Shown here one piece after another: positions 35,094 to 42,745 of a stretch of 64,000 nt of DNA. The first letter of the stretch is position 1; every line of letters begins with the position of its first letter. Both the position numbers and the translations under genes were made by a program. The DNA is from Methanosarcina sp. MSH10X1. GTDB lineage: Archaea > Halobacteriota > Methanosarcinia > Methanosarcinales > Methanosarcinaceae. Below the pieces are notes generated by a model that worked only from the letters and a program-made list of their open reading frames with translations, was not told where the DNA came from and did no database searches. The stretch covers positions 124,001 through 188,000 of the forward strand of contig NZ_SCHL01000006.1 of assembly GCF_004099695.1 (NCBI RefSeq), written 5' to 3'.

Positions 35094-35408
35094 GTGGACA
35101 ATGACATAGCTACTTCAAATAATATAAACTCTGAGAGTGCTGCTTCGGATAATTGCATTGTTTCAAGCACCTGCACGCCCGGCGCAGAAAGATACTTTCC
35201 CCGTGAAATCCTTGAACATCTCTTTAACTCGAATAATGAAGAATCGTCTGTCTTCCTATTGAGCGTATTACTGATGGCTTCAGGGCTCATTTTATTTATT
35301 TACGGCCTTATTAGCGGGAAGCCTTACCAGTTTATTATGGCTTTTTTCTTCCTGGTTCCAGGGCTTGTTCTGGACGACGTAAGACAACAGCAAATGTGTG
35401 AGAGGTAA
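35094..35408 (+). CDS. Hypothetical two-helix membrane protein
   Basis: About 104 residues. The N-terminal part is Ser/Asn rich (DNDIATSNNINSESAASDNC) and polar, then YFPREILEHLFNSNNE and two hydrophobic helices (VFLLSVLLMASGLILFIYGL; FIMAFFFLVPGLVL) with a short DDVRQQQMCER tail. There is no recognised family. GTG 35094 or TTG 35091 are the available starts; no ribosome binding site is clear. Conservation would be needed to prove it. Confidence 0.5.
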   Translation: MDNDIATSNNINSESAASDNCIVSSTCTPGAERYFPREILEHLFNSNNEESSVFLLSVLLMASGLILFIYGLISGKPYQFIMAFFFLVPGLVLDDVRQQQMCER

Positions 35409-35674
35409 ATTCCTGATTTCGAGTATTTATCTTTATTTTCCCAATTACTCTTATTTCTCTTTTTTTTATAAGTTGATTTTTTATTCGCTATTATTATATT
35501 TCCTATTTAACCTGCGACTGTCTGCAGTGCTGCAGGGAATCACTCCAGGGAGACTCGTTAAATCCTGATTCTCTTATATAATATAGGATATAGAAAAAGG
35601 CGGGAGAAAGTAACAAATAGATATGGGGCATATTTCATTATCGAGACGCGAGCTCTTAAAGAGGTAATGGCTTT

Positions 35675-36022
35675 ATGCGAGCCGAAGAAAGAGACCCAGA
35701 GGACTTTTTGATTGACATTCTTGATTCAATCGAAAAAATCGAGAGTTTTATTGAAGGATTTGAATTTGAAGACTTTTCTACAGATGATAAAACCATATAC
35801 GCCGTAATTCTAGCTCTCGAAATCGTTGGAGAAGCAACAAAAGATTTGCCGGATTCTTTAAAAAAGAGACATCCTGAAGTTCCATGGAGAGAGATGTCAG
35901 GGCTGCGCGACAAAATGGTCCACGGCGATCTCGGGCTTGACCTTGAAGCCATCTGGAATATAGTAGTGGAATATATTTCCTCCTTAAAGCCATTAATTGT
36001 CAGGATTTTGAACGAGGGGTAA
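35675..36022 (+). CDS. HepT-like (DUF86) protein, orphan
   Basis: 115 residues, all-helical: DFLIDILDSIEKIESFIEGF, YAVILALEIVGEATKDLP, and WREMSGLRDKMVHGDLGLD. This is the HEPN-type DUF86/HepT fold, whose RNase site is R-x4-H-x-Y. Here RDKMVH keeps Arg and His but the Tyr position is Asp, so the AMPylation target of the partner MntA is missing. No nucleotidyltransferase (MntA) gene lies beside it. It may be a decayed or rewired toxin. GAGGT about 10 bases ahead of the ATG. Confidence 0.8.
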   Translation: MRAEERDPEDFLIDILDSIEKIESFIEGFEFEDFSTDDKTIYAVILALEIVGEATKDLPDSLKKRHPEVPWREMSGLRDKMVHGDLGLDLEAIWNIVVEYISSLKPLIVRILNEG

Positions 36023-36175
36023 TCTATCTTCCCGGATTTCAGTGTCAGTTCCCCAGATTAATCTCCTGAAGTAACACAACATCTACGAACATTATCCCTT
36101 AAATAATACGCCGTATTCGGAGTCGTAAATATTAATACAAACATATAAAGGCTGCCGCAAATCCGAAGTTTTATA

Positions 36176-36191
36176 TGGGGTATCTACCCCA
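36176..36191. other. Perfect short palindrome after a TATA-like run
   Basis: TGGGGTA-TC-TACCCCA: 7-bp arms with a 2-base loop. TTTTATA precedes it directly. It may be an operator overlapping a start site. Confidence 0.4.
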
Positions 36192-36269
36192 ATCTCAGGG
36201 CCATTTTGCCCCCGTTTATTTTTTATAAGGTTCGGCTATACTTTGCCAACATGTGATTAAATCTTTAAG

Positions 36270-36390
36270 TTTATATATTATGAAGTACTGTAGAATATTG
36301 GGCATCTGGGAAGGTCATAAGAGACCTTTTAACTCTTTTTAATAACCCCCCCATACCCCCCAACTCCCCAATATCCAGATGCCCAATCCC
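36270..36390 (+). ncRNA. Candidate small RNA with own promoter
   Basis: A TATA box TTTATATAT at 36270-36278 predicts a start about 25 bases on, near 36297. Exactly there begins ATTGGGCATCTGG (36297-36309), which pairs perfectly with CCAGATGCCCAAT (36375-36387). Inside lies a second hairpin, AAGGTC-ATAAGA-GACCTT (36311-36328) followed by TTAACTCTTTTT, and a C-rich single-stranded segment. No open frame. The agreement of promoter and stem edge is the main support. Length about 90 bases. Confidence 0.55.
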
Positions 36391-36604
36391 CATTAATGTC
36401 ATGTTTTCTTAATATCTTTCCTGGCGATATCGTTTTCTGTTGCATACGCGAAAGAATATCTTCGTTTTCTTCTAGATACGATTTCACACAGATTCTGCAG
36501 CCTTTGAATCTCGTTTCCGGCTAAAAATTATTTTTTTATACCATTATCTTTCGAGGTTTCGGCCCATTCAGGAATACGCATGCAATTGAAACCAGCATAG
36601 TATT

Positions 36605-36739
36605 ATGCATGCTATCTGCCGCGCCTCGAACCTCTACTGCCTGCTTGAAAACGCTTTTGAAAAAGCCGTATCACTTTCATTAACGCAATTGATGAAAAGG
36701 GCACCTGAGACTCTGCATCCTGAACTCTACGCAGCCTGA
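36605..36739 (+). CDS. Possible 44-residue ORF, unrecognised
   Basis: MHAICRASNLYCLLENAFEK then AVSLSLTQLMKRAPETLHPE and LYAA. The composition is protein-like and helical, but there is no ribosome binding site and no family. An in-frame TGA closes the frame just upstream. It could be the tail of a lost gene. Confidence 0.2.
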   Translation: MHAICRASNLYCLLENAFEKAVSLSLTQLMKRAPETLHPELYAA

Positions 36740-36900
36740 ATGCGAAAATGCATGGGGCGAGCGGCGCCATAGTGTGCAGGACCCTGAGATAGCGGTCCGG
36801 GATTCAGGTCAAGAGAATCTACAGCCGGAGCAAAGCCGGGAAACTGATATGAGCCAGCAACCCTGATAGAGAGCTGAAAAAAAGAAGGCTTGCCGCATAT
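36740..36900. other. GC-richer block with stem-loop potential
   Basis: It stands out in base composition from the AT-rich surroundings and carries short complementary arms (GGACC..GGTCC near 36780-36800; CAGC..GCTG near 36855-36875) and purine-rich GNNA-like loops, with stops in all frames. In AT-rich archaeal genomes such islands often mark structured RNAs; here it is only a suggestion. Confidence 0.25.
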
Positions 36901-37440
36901 GCCACTGATATATCACCCAGACTGCGTATAGCCCCGTGCTTTCGATGATCTAAGGTAATTTTTATACCTGTGCTTGAAACCTATCGATAAGCAAATATAA
37001 TACTTATTCTCCAGCACATACCATTTTCAGAAGGCTTTAGCAAATCAGGTAAATTTTTTAAGTCCAGACCTGAGATGAAAGTTTAAAAAAGCTTGTTTCC
37101 TTGAATGCTCCCTTTAAAATCATTTATATCTGAAACATCCTGGGTTTTAGGTAAGAAAATTCCTTGACTGATGACCAGCAGAGGTGTCTGGAAGAGGCTC
37201 AGAGTATGAGTAGTGAGACAGAAGATATAGTATTCAGGGTGAATATTTAATCAAATCTGAAAAGCAAACACATTTCTATGTTCCGGGAAATGTAGAGAGA
37301 TTTTTATGCCTGAAATTTCAATAACTTGCCTTCAAAACCTGAAGTTTAAGGTGTTTATGAGTATTAAACTTGCCATAAAGAGATATAAATAGGTTTAAAA
37401 CTTTAAAAATGATTATTTTTTGAATCAAACCTTTTAAATT

Positions 37441-37515
37441 GATTATTTAATTAATTAAACCCCTTTAAGCTGTTTTTTAGTATAAGTATATTTATATTTA
37501 ATCTGGTTAATTCTT
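37441..37515 (+). promoter_or_regulatory. Conserved promoter module, forward copy
   Basis: ATTATTTAATTAATTAAAC-CCCTTTAAGCTG-N6-GTATAAGTATATTTATATTT, ending near 37515. The same module occurs in reverse at 40670-40738 ahead of another secreted-protein gene. It includes a TATA element (TATTTATATTT). The transcript leader to the gene at 37755 would be about 220 bases and contains CCGGCAGATAGCCGG, a small hairpin. Confidence 0.7.
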
Positions 37516-37754
37516 GCATTGTCAAGCCGCAGGTAGTCGGCAGGACAACTGGATTTAACTCCGGTAACCGGCAGATAGCCGGAAAGACAATTTAAAACGA
37601 AAACGGAACCGGTGGTCTCAGAAATAAATCTGGAGGATCTATCGGTATTGATATTAGTATATTAGATTGAAGGTATATTAGATCGAACATTAAAAGGGTA
37701 TAAAAAATCTTTGAAGAGTTTTGAAGAGTTTAACATTTTGGGAGTGGATAAACG

Positions 37755-38135
37755 TTGGAAATGAGAAAGATAATTGGAATCTTCCTGGCAGTCTGTTTTG
37801 TATTGTCAGTAACAGTTGCATCAGTAAGTGCAGCACCCTGGGACAAAGACAAGAACAAGCGGGATGACGGCAAGAACAGGTTTGACAACGACAAGAAAAA
37901 GTTCGACAACGACAGGAAGAAGTTCGACAACGACAGGAAGAAGTGGGACAACGACAGGAAGAAATGGGACAACGACAGGAAGAAGTGGGACAACGACAGG
38001 AAGAAATGGAACTTTAAGAAACACGGCAACGATTACAAGAGATGGAACATTCAATATATGAAATGGTACCAGATGTACATGAAATGGCTCTTCGGCTATA
38101 ATAAATTCTTTGGCAGCTACCACAAATACTACTGA
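37755..38135 (+). CDS. Secreted heptad-repeat protein
   Basis: 126 residues. Signal peptide (MRKIIGIFLAVCFVLSVTVA then SVSAA, cleavage near APWDK). The mature part begins with very hydrophilic 7-residue repeats, KKFDNDR / KKWDNDR, about seven copies encoded by 21-nt DNA repeats, and ends in a Trp/Tyr-rich segment (YKRWNIQYMKWYQMYMKW..YNKFFGSYHKYY). Charged heptads suggest an elongated helical rod. TTG 37755 has GGAG 10 bases upstream; ATG 37761 is the alternative. It shares signal-peptide core and promoter module with the gene at 40.1-40.4 kb. Function unknown. Confidence 0.8.
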   Translation: MEMRKIIGIFLAVCFVLSVTVASVSAAPWDKDKNKRDDGKNRFDNDKKKFDNDRKKFDNDRKKWDNDRKKWDNDRKKWDNDRKKWNFKKHGNDYKRWNIQYMKWYQMYMKWLFGYNKFFGSYHKYY

Positions 38136-38274
38136 AGCTGGCTGTGAAAACTGGTTGAAGAAATAAGCCAATGAAATAAGTATATTATTTTGTACATCCT
38201 CTGGGGTAAAGAAGCAATAATTTAGATAAGAATCAGTAAAAATCAGAGCAGTAGAATCTTATTGCTCAAAGAGC

Positions 38275-38332
38275 GAGGTACCACGAATACCCCGATTGAG
38301 GGGATAGTAACCTCCTCTCCAGTTTCTTTTTT
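38275..38332 (+). terminator. Hairpin plus T-run after the heptad-repeat gene
   Basis: GAGGT (38275-38279) pairs with ACCTC (38310-38314) around an inner CCCC-GATTGA-GGGG hairpin; TTTCTTTTTT follows at 38323-38332. About 140 bases after the stop codon. Confidence 0.55.
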
Positions 38333-38413
38333 CAATTCCGTTCAAGACTCTGTTTTCAATTCCGTTCAAGACTCTGTTTTCAATTCCGTTCAAGATTCTG
38401 TTTTCAATTCCGT
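38329..38413. repeat. 24-nt tandem repeat, three and a half copies
   Basis: Units begin at 38329, 38353, 38377 and 38401, each TTTTCAATTCCGTTCAAGA followed by CTCTG. It lies between the terminator above and the end of the convergent membrane regulator gene. Confidence 0.9.
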
Positions 38414-38438
38414 AATATTGTCGGGAAATCTCTGTTAG

Positions 38439-39407
38439 TCAGTTTTTATCGTTTCTCGTTCCTTTACCGTTCCCTGTGTATCCCTCGTTTGTCAAAACAA
38501 CAATATTCTCACGCCCATGTTTGAGCTTCTTAATCAGTCCTCTCTTTTCCAGTTCTGAAAGCAGGAGGCTGACTTTTACTTCGGAATACACCAGCCTGCT
38601 ACGAAGGTGTTTCTGGGAAATCCTGCCTTTATGACCCCGGATTATATCCAGAACCTCACACAGATCAGCAGAAAGGGGAAGTTTCTTCAGAGCAGCAATT
38701 TCAATCTCGGAATTGTCTGCAGTTTCTGTAACCGGCTCTGTTACTGACCCGGCTGCGGAGGTTGCTTCTCTTATGTTTCGTGATTCAGGTTTTACTCCAG
38801 AACCAGGGCTTCTATGGAGAATTTTCGCCATAATTCCGGTAGTATCGGACTTTTCTGCCTGAGACCTGCTTCTTTTAATCTCACTGCGCTTTCTGGAAAG
38901 TTTATAGCCTCCACCGAGCAGGAAGAGAAAAATAAGGGCTACTGGCAGGTAACTTATAGTAGAAGAGCCGGTCCTGGGCTTTTCGGCGGGATTCTCATCA
39001 CTGGCATAATCCGTTTTATCTCCGATTTTCTCAATTGCCTGGTTTTCGGACACAGGATAAAGCAGAAGATCGAAGACATAGTTACCTTCATCTTCAATCT
39101 TTAAGGTTGTTTGTTTTGAATAGAGTATGGTTCTGTTACGGTAGTACCTGGCTGTAATAATATAGTCTCCAGGCCCCAGTTCAAAGGAATATGTACCGTT
39201 TTTTGCCACTATGGATTGAGGAGGGTTAGAATTGATATCAATTACTGTATCGTTCAGGGATTCAAGCGTATCCCATGCATACGTTGCCCCATGTATGGTT
39301 GCAGTGACGTTACCGTCCGCTAAGAAAGGTATCCCTGAAGCAGGTAAAGCAAATACCCCCAAGGCGAGTAAAGCAGCAGTGCAAAGAATACAGAACCTCA
39401 GATTCAT
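38439..39407 (-). CDS. Exported sensor-regulator: PEGA-like domain, membrane helix, winged helix
   Basis: About 322 residues. Signal peptide (MNLRFCILCTAALLALGVFA), an extracytoplasmic beta-sandwich of the PEGA / carboxypeptidase-regulatory type (ATIHGATYAWD...NGTYSFELGPGDYIITARYY), one membrane helix (ISYLPVALIFLFLLGGGY), a basic low-complexity linker, and a C-terminal winged helix (LPLSADLCEVLDIIRGHKG RISQKHLRSRLVYSEVKVSL) typical of a Methanosarcina regulator family. It probably links a surface signal to transcription in one polypeptide (inference). TTG 39419 is an alternative start. It is convergent with the heptad-repeat gene. Confidence 0.85.
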   Translation of the reverse strand: MNLRFCILCTAALLALGVFALPASGIPFLADGNVTATIHGATYAWDTLESLNDTVIDINSNPPQSIVAKNGTYSFELGPGDYIITARYYRNRTILYSKQTTLKIEDEGNYVFDLLLYPVSENQAIEKIGDKTDYASDENPAEKPRTGSSTISYLPVALIFLFLLGGGYKLSRKRSEIKRSRSQAEKSDTTGIMAKILHRSPGSGVKPESRNIREATSAAGSVTEPVTETADNSEIEIAALKKLPLSADLCEVLDIIRGHKGRISQKHLRSRLVYSEVKVSLLLSELEKRGLIKKLKHGRENIVVLTNEGYTGNGKGTRNDKN

Positions 39408-40072
39408 TTCTACCAGCAAACCCAGTATTGTGAGTTGAGGCTATGGGGATCAGCTGTTAAAAATTATAAGCATAAAATCTATAAAGTTTCCCGAATGCAG
39501 AAATCCGTTTGTTTTTTTCGGATTTATCAATGACTTTCCCCCATGACCCAGTATCGATTTTGATTAATAAGCACGTTTTAAATTGCTTCAAGTCAGATCA
39601 AATATAATTTGAAACCGGCTAACTGAAACTTTCCTTATTTTTATAGATTTCATGGCTACGGTCCACAATTAAGTAAGTGTAAATTATAAATAAATATTTC
39701 GTCTATTATTTATTTCTATTTTAAATAAAAAATACAAACGATACGGTAGCCTTATGAGTAAAATATATTTTTTTAATAATGTAGTAACTATTAAAAACGC
39801 GACAGAAAAGGATTATTAAACGAGATCACCAGATGGATCATTAAACGAGACCACCAGAAGGATAATTAAACGAGACCACCAGAAGGATTGTTAAACGAGA
39901 TCACTAACGGGGTCACCAGAACAGGAGCTTATTAACAGAATCTCCATTCCGGTATTTTTAGTGGCTTATCAGGAATTAGTATCTTTTTATTCTGGTTTTG
40001 GAAGCTCTTATTCCTTAATTCAGGGTTTCCAGTCTTAAAATGCTTATTTTAGGGATAAAGTCATAACATGTA
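39408..40072. other. Intergenic region with a 25-nt array
   Basis: AT-rich, no gene supported. It contains the tandem array at 39810-39909. Confidence 0.5.
39810..39909. repeat. 25-nt tandem repeat, four copies
   Basis: Units begin at 39810, 39835, 39860 and 39885: GGATTATTAAACGAGA then YCACCAGAA with small changes. A partial fifth (GGGGTCACCAGAA) follows. Confidence 0.9.
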
Positions 40073-40399
40073 TTATTTTAAACATAAATATCTATTTTTG
40101 TTGTAGCCATCGAGGTATCCTCTCTGGTATCCTCTGTTATAGCTGTCTTTGTAGGTTTTGGTCCAGCTGTGATTAATGGACGGGAAAGGAATTTTCGAGA
40201 GGACTTCTCTCATTCCATACTTAATGCAGTCTTTGTGACCCTGTTTTTTGCCACCATCGTAGCCTTTTCCATAGCCATCGTCGTATCCCTTGCCATTATC
40301 AGCTGCGCTTGCTGATTCAACTGTTACTGACAATACAAAACAAAGCCCCAGCAAGACAGCAAGAGTTTTTTTTAGTCTAGCAGATTTCTTATTCATCAT
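40073..40399 (-). CDS. Small secreted Gly/Tyr-repeat protein
   Basis: About 108 residues. The signal peptide (LKKTLAVLLGLCFVLSVTVE then SASAA) is close to that of the gene at 37755. The mature part starts with GKGYDDGYGKGYDGGKKQGH, a GY/DG repeat, and ends SYNRGYQRGYLDGYNKNRY, another YxxGYxxGY repeat that flanks a short central domain with two Cys. AGGAG is 7 bases ahead of ATG 40399, which is a better start than ATG 40405. It shares the promoter module at 40670-40738. No known family. Confidence 0.8.
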   Translation of the reverse strand: MMNKKSARLKKTLAVLLGLCFVLSVTVESASAADNGKGYDDGYGKGYDGGKKQGHKDCIKYGMREVLSKIPFPSINHSWTKTYKDSYNRGYQRGYLDGYNKNRYLCLK

Positions 40400-40498
40400 A
40401 AACATACTCCTGATGTATTTGATTAAACGGAAAAGTCATTTAAGTCATTTATATACGTTTTATATATACGCTTGAAAAGCTCTTTCCTAGAACCGGTA

Positions 40499-40533
40499 AT
40501 TCTGACCCGGTGATTCTGACCCGGTGATTCTGG
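40499..40533. repeat. 14-nt direct repeat
   Basis: ATTCTGACCCGGTG occurs two and a half times in tandem, in the leader region of the small secreted protein gene. Confidence 0.7.
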
Positions 40534-41031
40534 CTTATAGTATAGTGACTCAACTTTTAAACTGGAAAATTTGAAAACCTCATTTGCCTGCAATCTATCT
40601 GACTTTTCGTGTTTGTGGAAGTTGCTTATGTTTTTTGACGGCTATCCGTCAATTTATGATTCTAATATTTGCCGGATAAAATATAAATATACTTATACCT
40701 GAAAGCAGCTTAAAGGAGCCTTATTAGTTAAATAAATCTTTCTAAAACTTTAATTAGGATTCAGAGGACATATACCCATTAAGAAGGCAATATATCCATT
40801 AAAATATCTCTATTCCTGTATTTAGGTAACTTAAAGGCTTTTCTGAGTCATTATAATTGAAAATAGTTATACAGCTTAAAAACTACAATAAGAATGGAAA
40901 AAATAAAAGAGAAAAATTTTCTTAGCTTGTGATGCCGAAAAAAAGAAAAATCAAAAACAGGCAGGAAGAAGTAGACAAAACAAGGAACTTATCTAATGAG
41001 CCGTTCTGAGTTTGAATCAGTGTTTTTAAAC
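40534..41031. other. Leader and intergenic region
   Basis: It includes the reverse copy of the promoter module (40670-40738) and a hairpin TTGACGG-ATAG-CCGTCAA near 40636-40653 (plus-strand reading) within the leader of the small secreted gene. Beyond 40740 I see nothing else. Confidence 0.5.
40670..40738 (-). promoter_or_regulatory. Conserved promoter module, reverse copy
   Basis: Read on the minus strand: ATTTATTTAACTAATAAG, CTCCTTTAAGCTGC, then GTATAAGTATATTTATATTT and ATCCGG. It matches the module at 37441-37515 almost base for base over some 65 bases. The start codon it would serve is at 40399, implying a leader of about 270 bases. A second TATA-like run (GTATATATAAAACG) lies closer, near 40463, and may be an alternative promoter. 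Confidence 0.7.
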
Positions 41032-42045
41032 TCAGGCATCAGGCCTTTCCAGCTTTTCCAGTATATCCGCCTGTCCTGTATGTTGCTTTTTAGACTGCTC
41101 CTTAAGCTGCTTCTCGGAGGATGGAAGCCTGAAAGACTCAATATCCCAGTTTGCCCTTTTTGCTCCTGCCTGATAGACGCTCTCAAGAAAATCCAGAATC
41201 GCCTTTTCCGGCGAATCGGCTGCATTTCGAACATCCTCATATCTTAGAAGCGCAAGCCCGGCCTGATGGCTCCAGAAAGCTTCTTTCGGGCTTAACGGCT
41301 CATTCATGAAACCTGCCGGCTGCGGGTGCATGTACGCATAAAAAGCCGGCTCCCTTATATTCCGGTCTCCTGCCCAGAACCCGAAGCTTATCATTTCATG
41401 CGAGGAAGCTTCAAGTTCTACAGGATTTGCTCCTTCTCTTACAGGCACAGCCCTGCCTGAAAACAGGGTGAGGGCAAGGTCGGCATGGTGCCAGAAGAAG
41501 TGTACAGACGAACTTTTTCCTGTAAACCAGCCTCTGAAAACCTGAAAAACGGAGGAGACCTGCACAAGGATTCTCCAGAATCGGTTTACATATTCTTCGT
41601 CATAGGACGCATGCTGGTAATCCGACGTAAAAGGCTCGGTACTCACTTCAGGTATATCATACGGCACTGGCCTGATGCCCGCCACTATCCCGAGTTCGCC
41701 CAGGCTTGAAAAAACCCTATCATAGAAACCGGCAACTGACAGCCCCTTTAATGGCACGGTTTTTGAGTCCCCTTCGCTCGTCTCAATCCTCAAAACGTGC
41801 TCTTCGTCACGGAAATTGAACTCCATTTCGAAAACCATGTCCTCGTAAGGAGTAGGCCCGGTCGTGAGCCCGCGCACGGAAACATAAAAAGGGACATGCC
41901 ACCAGTGGTTCATTTTCGGAAACAGAGCAAGCTTCACCTTCCCCACGATTTGCAGAAACAGGTGCAGCGTATTCTTCGTATCTTCCCATTCCTCAAATGG
42001 CAAAGGCGGAAACTGAACATCCCGCGTAAAGCTAGTACTTACCAT
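41032..42045 (-). CDS. DUF5996 family protein
   Basis: About 337 residues, soluble. Characteristic segments: LPFEEWEDTKNTLHLFLQIV GKVKLALFP, NHWWHVPFYVSVRGLTTGP, DFNF-type FRDEEHVLRIET, FYDRVFSSLGELGI, SVHFFWHHADLALTLFSGR, SHEMISFGFWAGD and FYAYMHPQPAGF. This is the DUF5996 pattern; its function is unknown. GGAGGGGG lies 5 bases ahead of ATG 42045, which I prefer over the upstream TTG/ATG at 42081. The C-terminus is charged and rich in K/Q (KEQSKKQHTGQ). It stands alone. Confidence 0.85.
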   Translation of the reverse strand: MVSTSFTRDVQFPPLPFEEWEDTKNTLHLFLQIVGKVKLALFPKMNHWWHVPFYVSVRGLTTGPTPYEDMVFEMEFNFRDEEHVLRIETSEGDSKTVPLKGLSVAGFYDRVFSSLGELGIVAGIRPVPYDIPEVSTEPFTSDYQHASYDEEYVNRFWRILVQVSSVFQVFRGWFTGKSSSVHFFWHHADLALTLFSGRAVPVREGANPVELEASSHEMISFGFWAGDRNIREPAFYAYMHPQPAGFMNEPLSPKEAFWSHQAGLALLRYEDVRNAADSPEKAILDFLESVYQAGAKRANWDIESFRLPSSEKQLKEQSKKQHTGQADILEKLERPDA

Positions 42046-42247
42046 GATTACCCCCTCCGGAAAAACTTCCGAATCACTCAATCAGTGATTTTAGATTTAC
42101 CTGTGATGCTGTTAAAATTATAAAATTATGAATATAAGCTATAATTCCCGTTATTTTCTAAGTTTAAAATCTTTCCCATCCGACTAAAAAAATTGTGTTT
42201 TTGATTTCGGAGCAGGCTTTTAAGATACAATGCCTGATTCTTATTTT

Positions 42248-42610
42248 TCAGGCCGGGTTTGAGTGTTCCACATATTCTACTACCGACCCGTCGGGATGTC
42301 TTACTGTCATATTCCTGCCGGTCGGAACCTTATCCGGTCCCCGGAGGATTTCTGCGCCTTTTTCTTCCAGATAAACCCTGAATTCATCAAGAGAATCGAC
42401 AAGAAATGTAGCCTGCGTACTTCTAAAGGGCTTCAGAGCTTCATCTGTACCGGCAATGAGCAAAATATCTCCTATCTGAGCCAGTTCTAAACCGATTTGT
42501 GGGATTTCAAAACGTAGGGCTGCTGGTGTGCCGAAGAGTGTTTCATAGAATTCGAGGGCTGAGTTAAGGTCGTTTATGTAGAGGCGGGAGAGAGTTTGAA
42601 GGATTTTCAT
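42248..42610 (-). CDS. VOC-family (glyoxalase/bleomycin-resistance-like) protein
   Basis: 120 residues: KILQTLSRLYINDLNSALEF YETLFG, LELAQIGDILLIAG, TFLVDSLDEFRVYLEEKGAE and NMTVRHPDGSVVEYVEH. Two beta-alpha-beta-beta-beta modules, with the closing strand carrying the metal-side Glu. VOC proteins bind metals for isomerase, lyase or resistance reactions; the substrate is not evident. GGAG is 9 bases ahead of ATG 42610. Confidence 0.87.
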   Translation of the reverse strand: MKILQTLSRLYINDLNSALEFYETLFGTPAALRFEIPQIGLELAQIGDILLIAGTDEALKPFRSTQATFLVDSLDEFRVYLEEKGAEILRGPDKVPTGRNMTVRHPDGSVVEYVEHSNPA

Positions 42611-42745
42611 TTTGTTATTCTCCAATAAAAGTATTTAATCTCAACATCTGTTTCAATAATAAATATTCCACAACAAATATTACTAACCTCTCTTATTATC
42701 TGGCTTCAGGTTCCCAAGCTGAAGAACAAAGGAAAGGTTAGAAAA

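Larger units (their letters stand above)
36023..37440. other. Long intergenic stretch
   Basis: About 1.4 kb without a convincing gene. It holds two hairpins or RNA candidates (36176-36191, 36270-36390), a possible 44-codon frame (36605-36739) and a GC-richer structured block (36740-36900). The remainder is AT-rich with no signal I can name. Confidence 0.5.
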
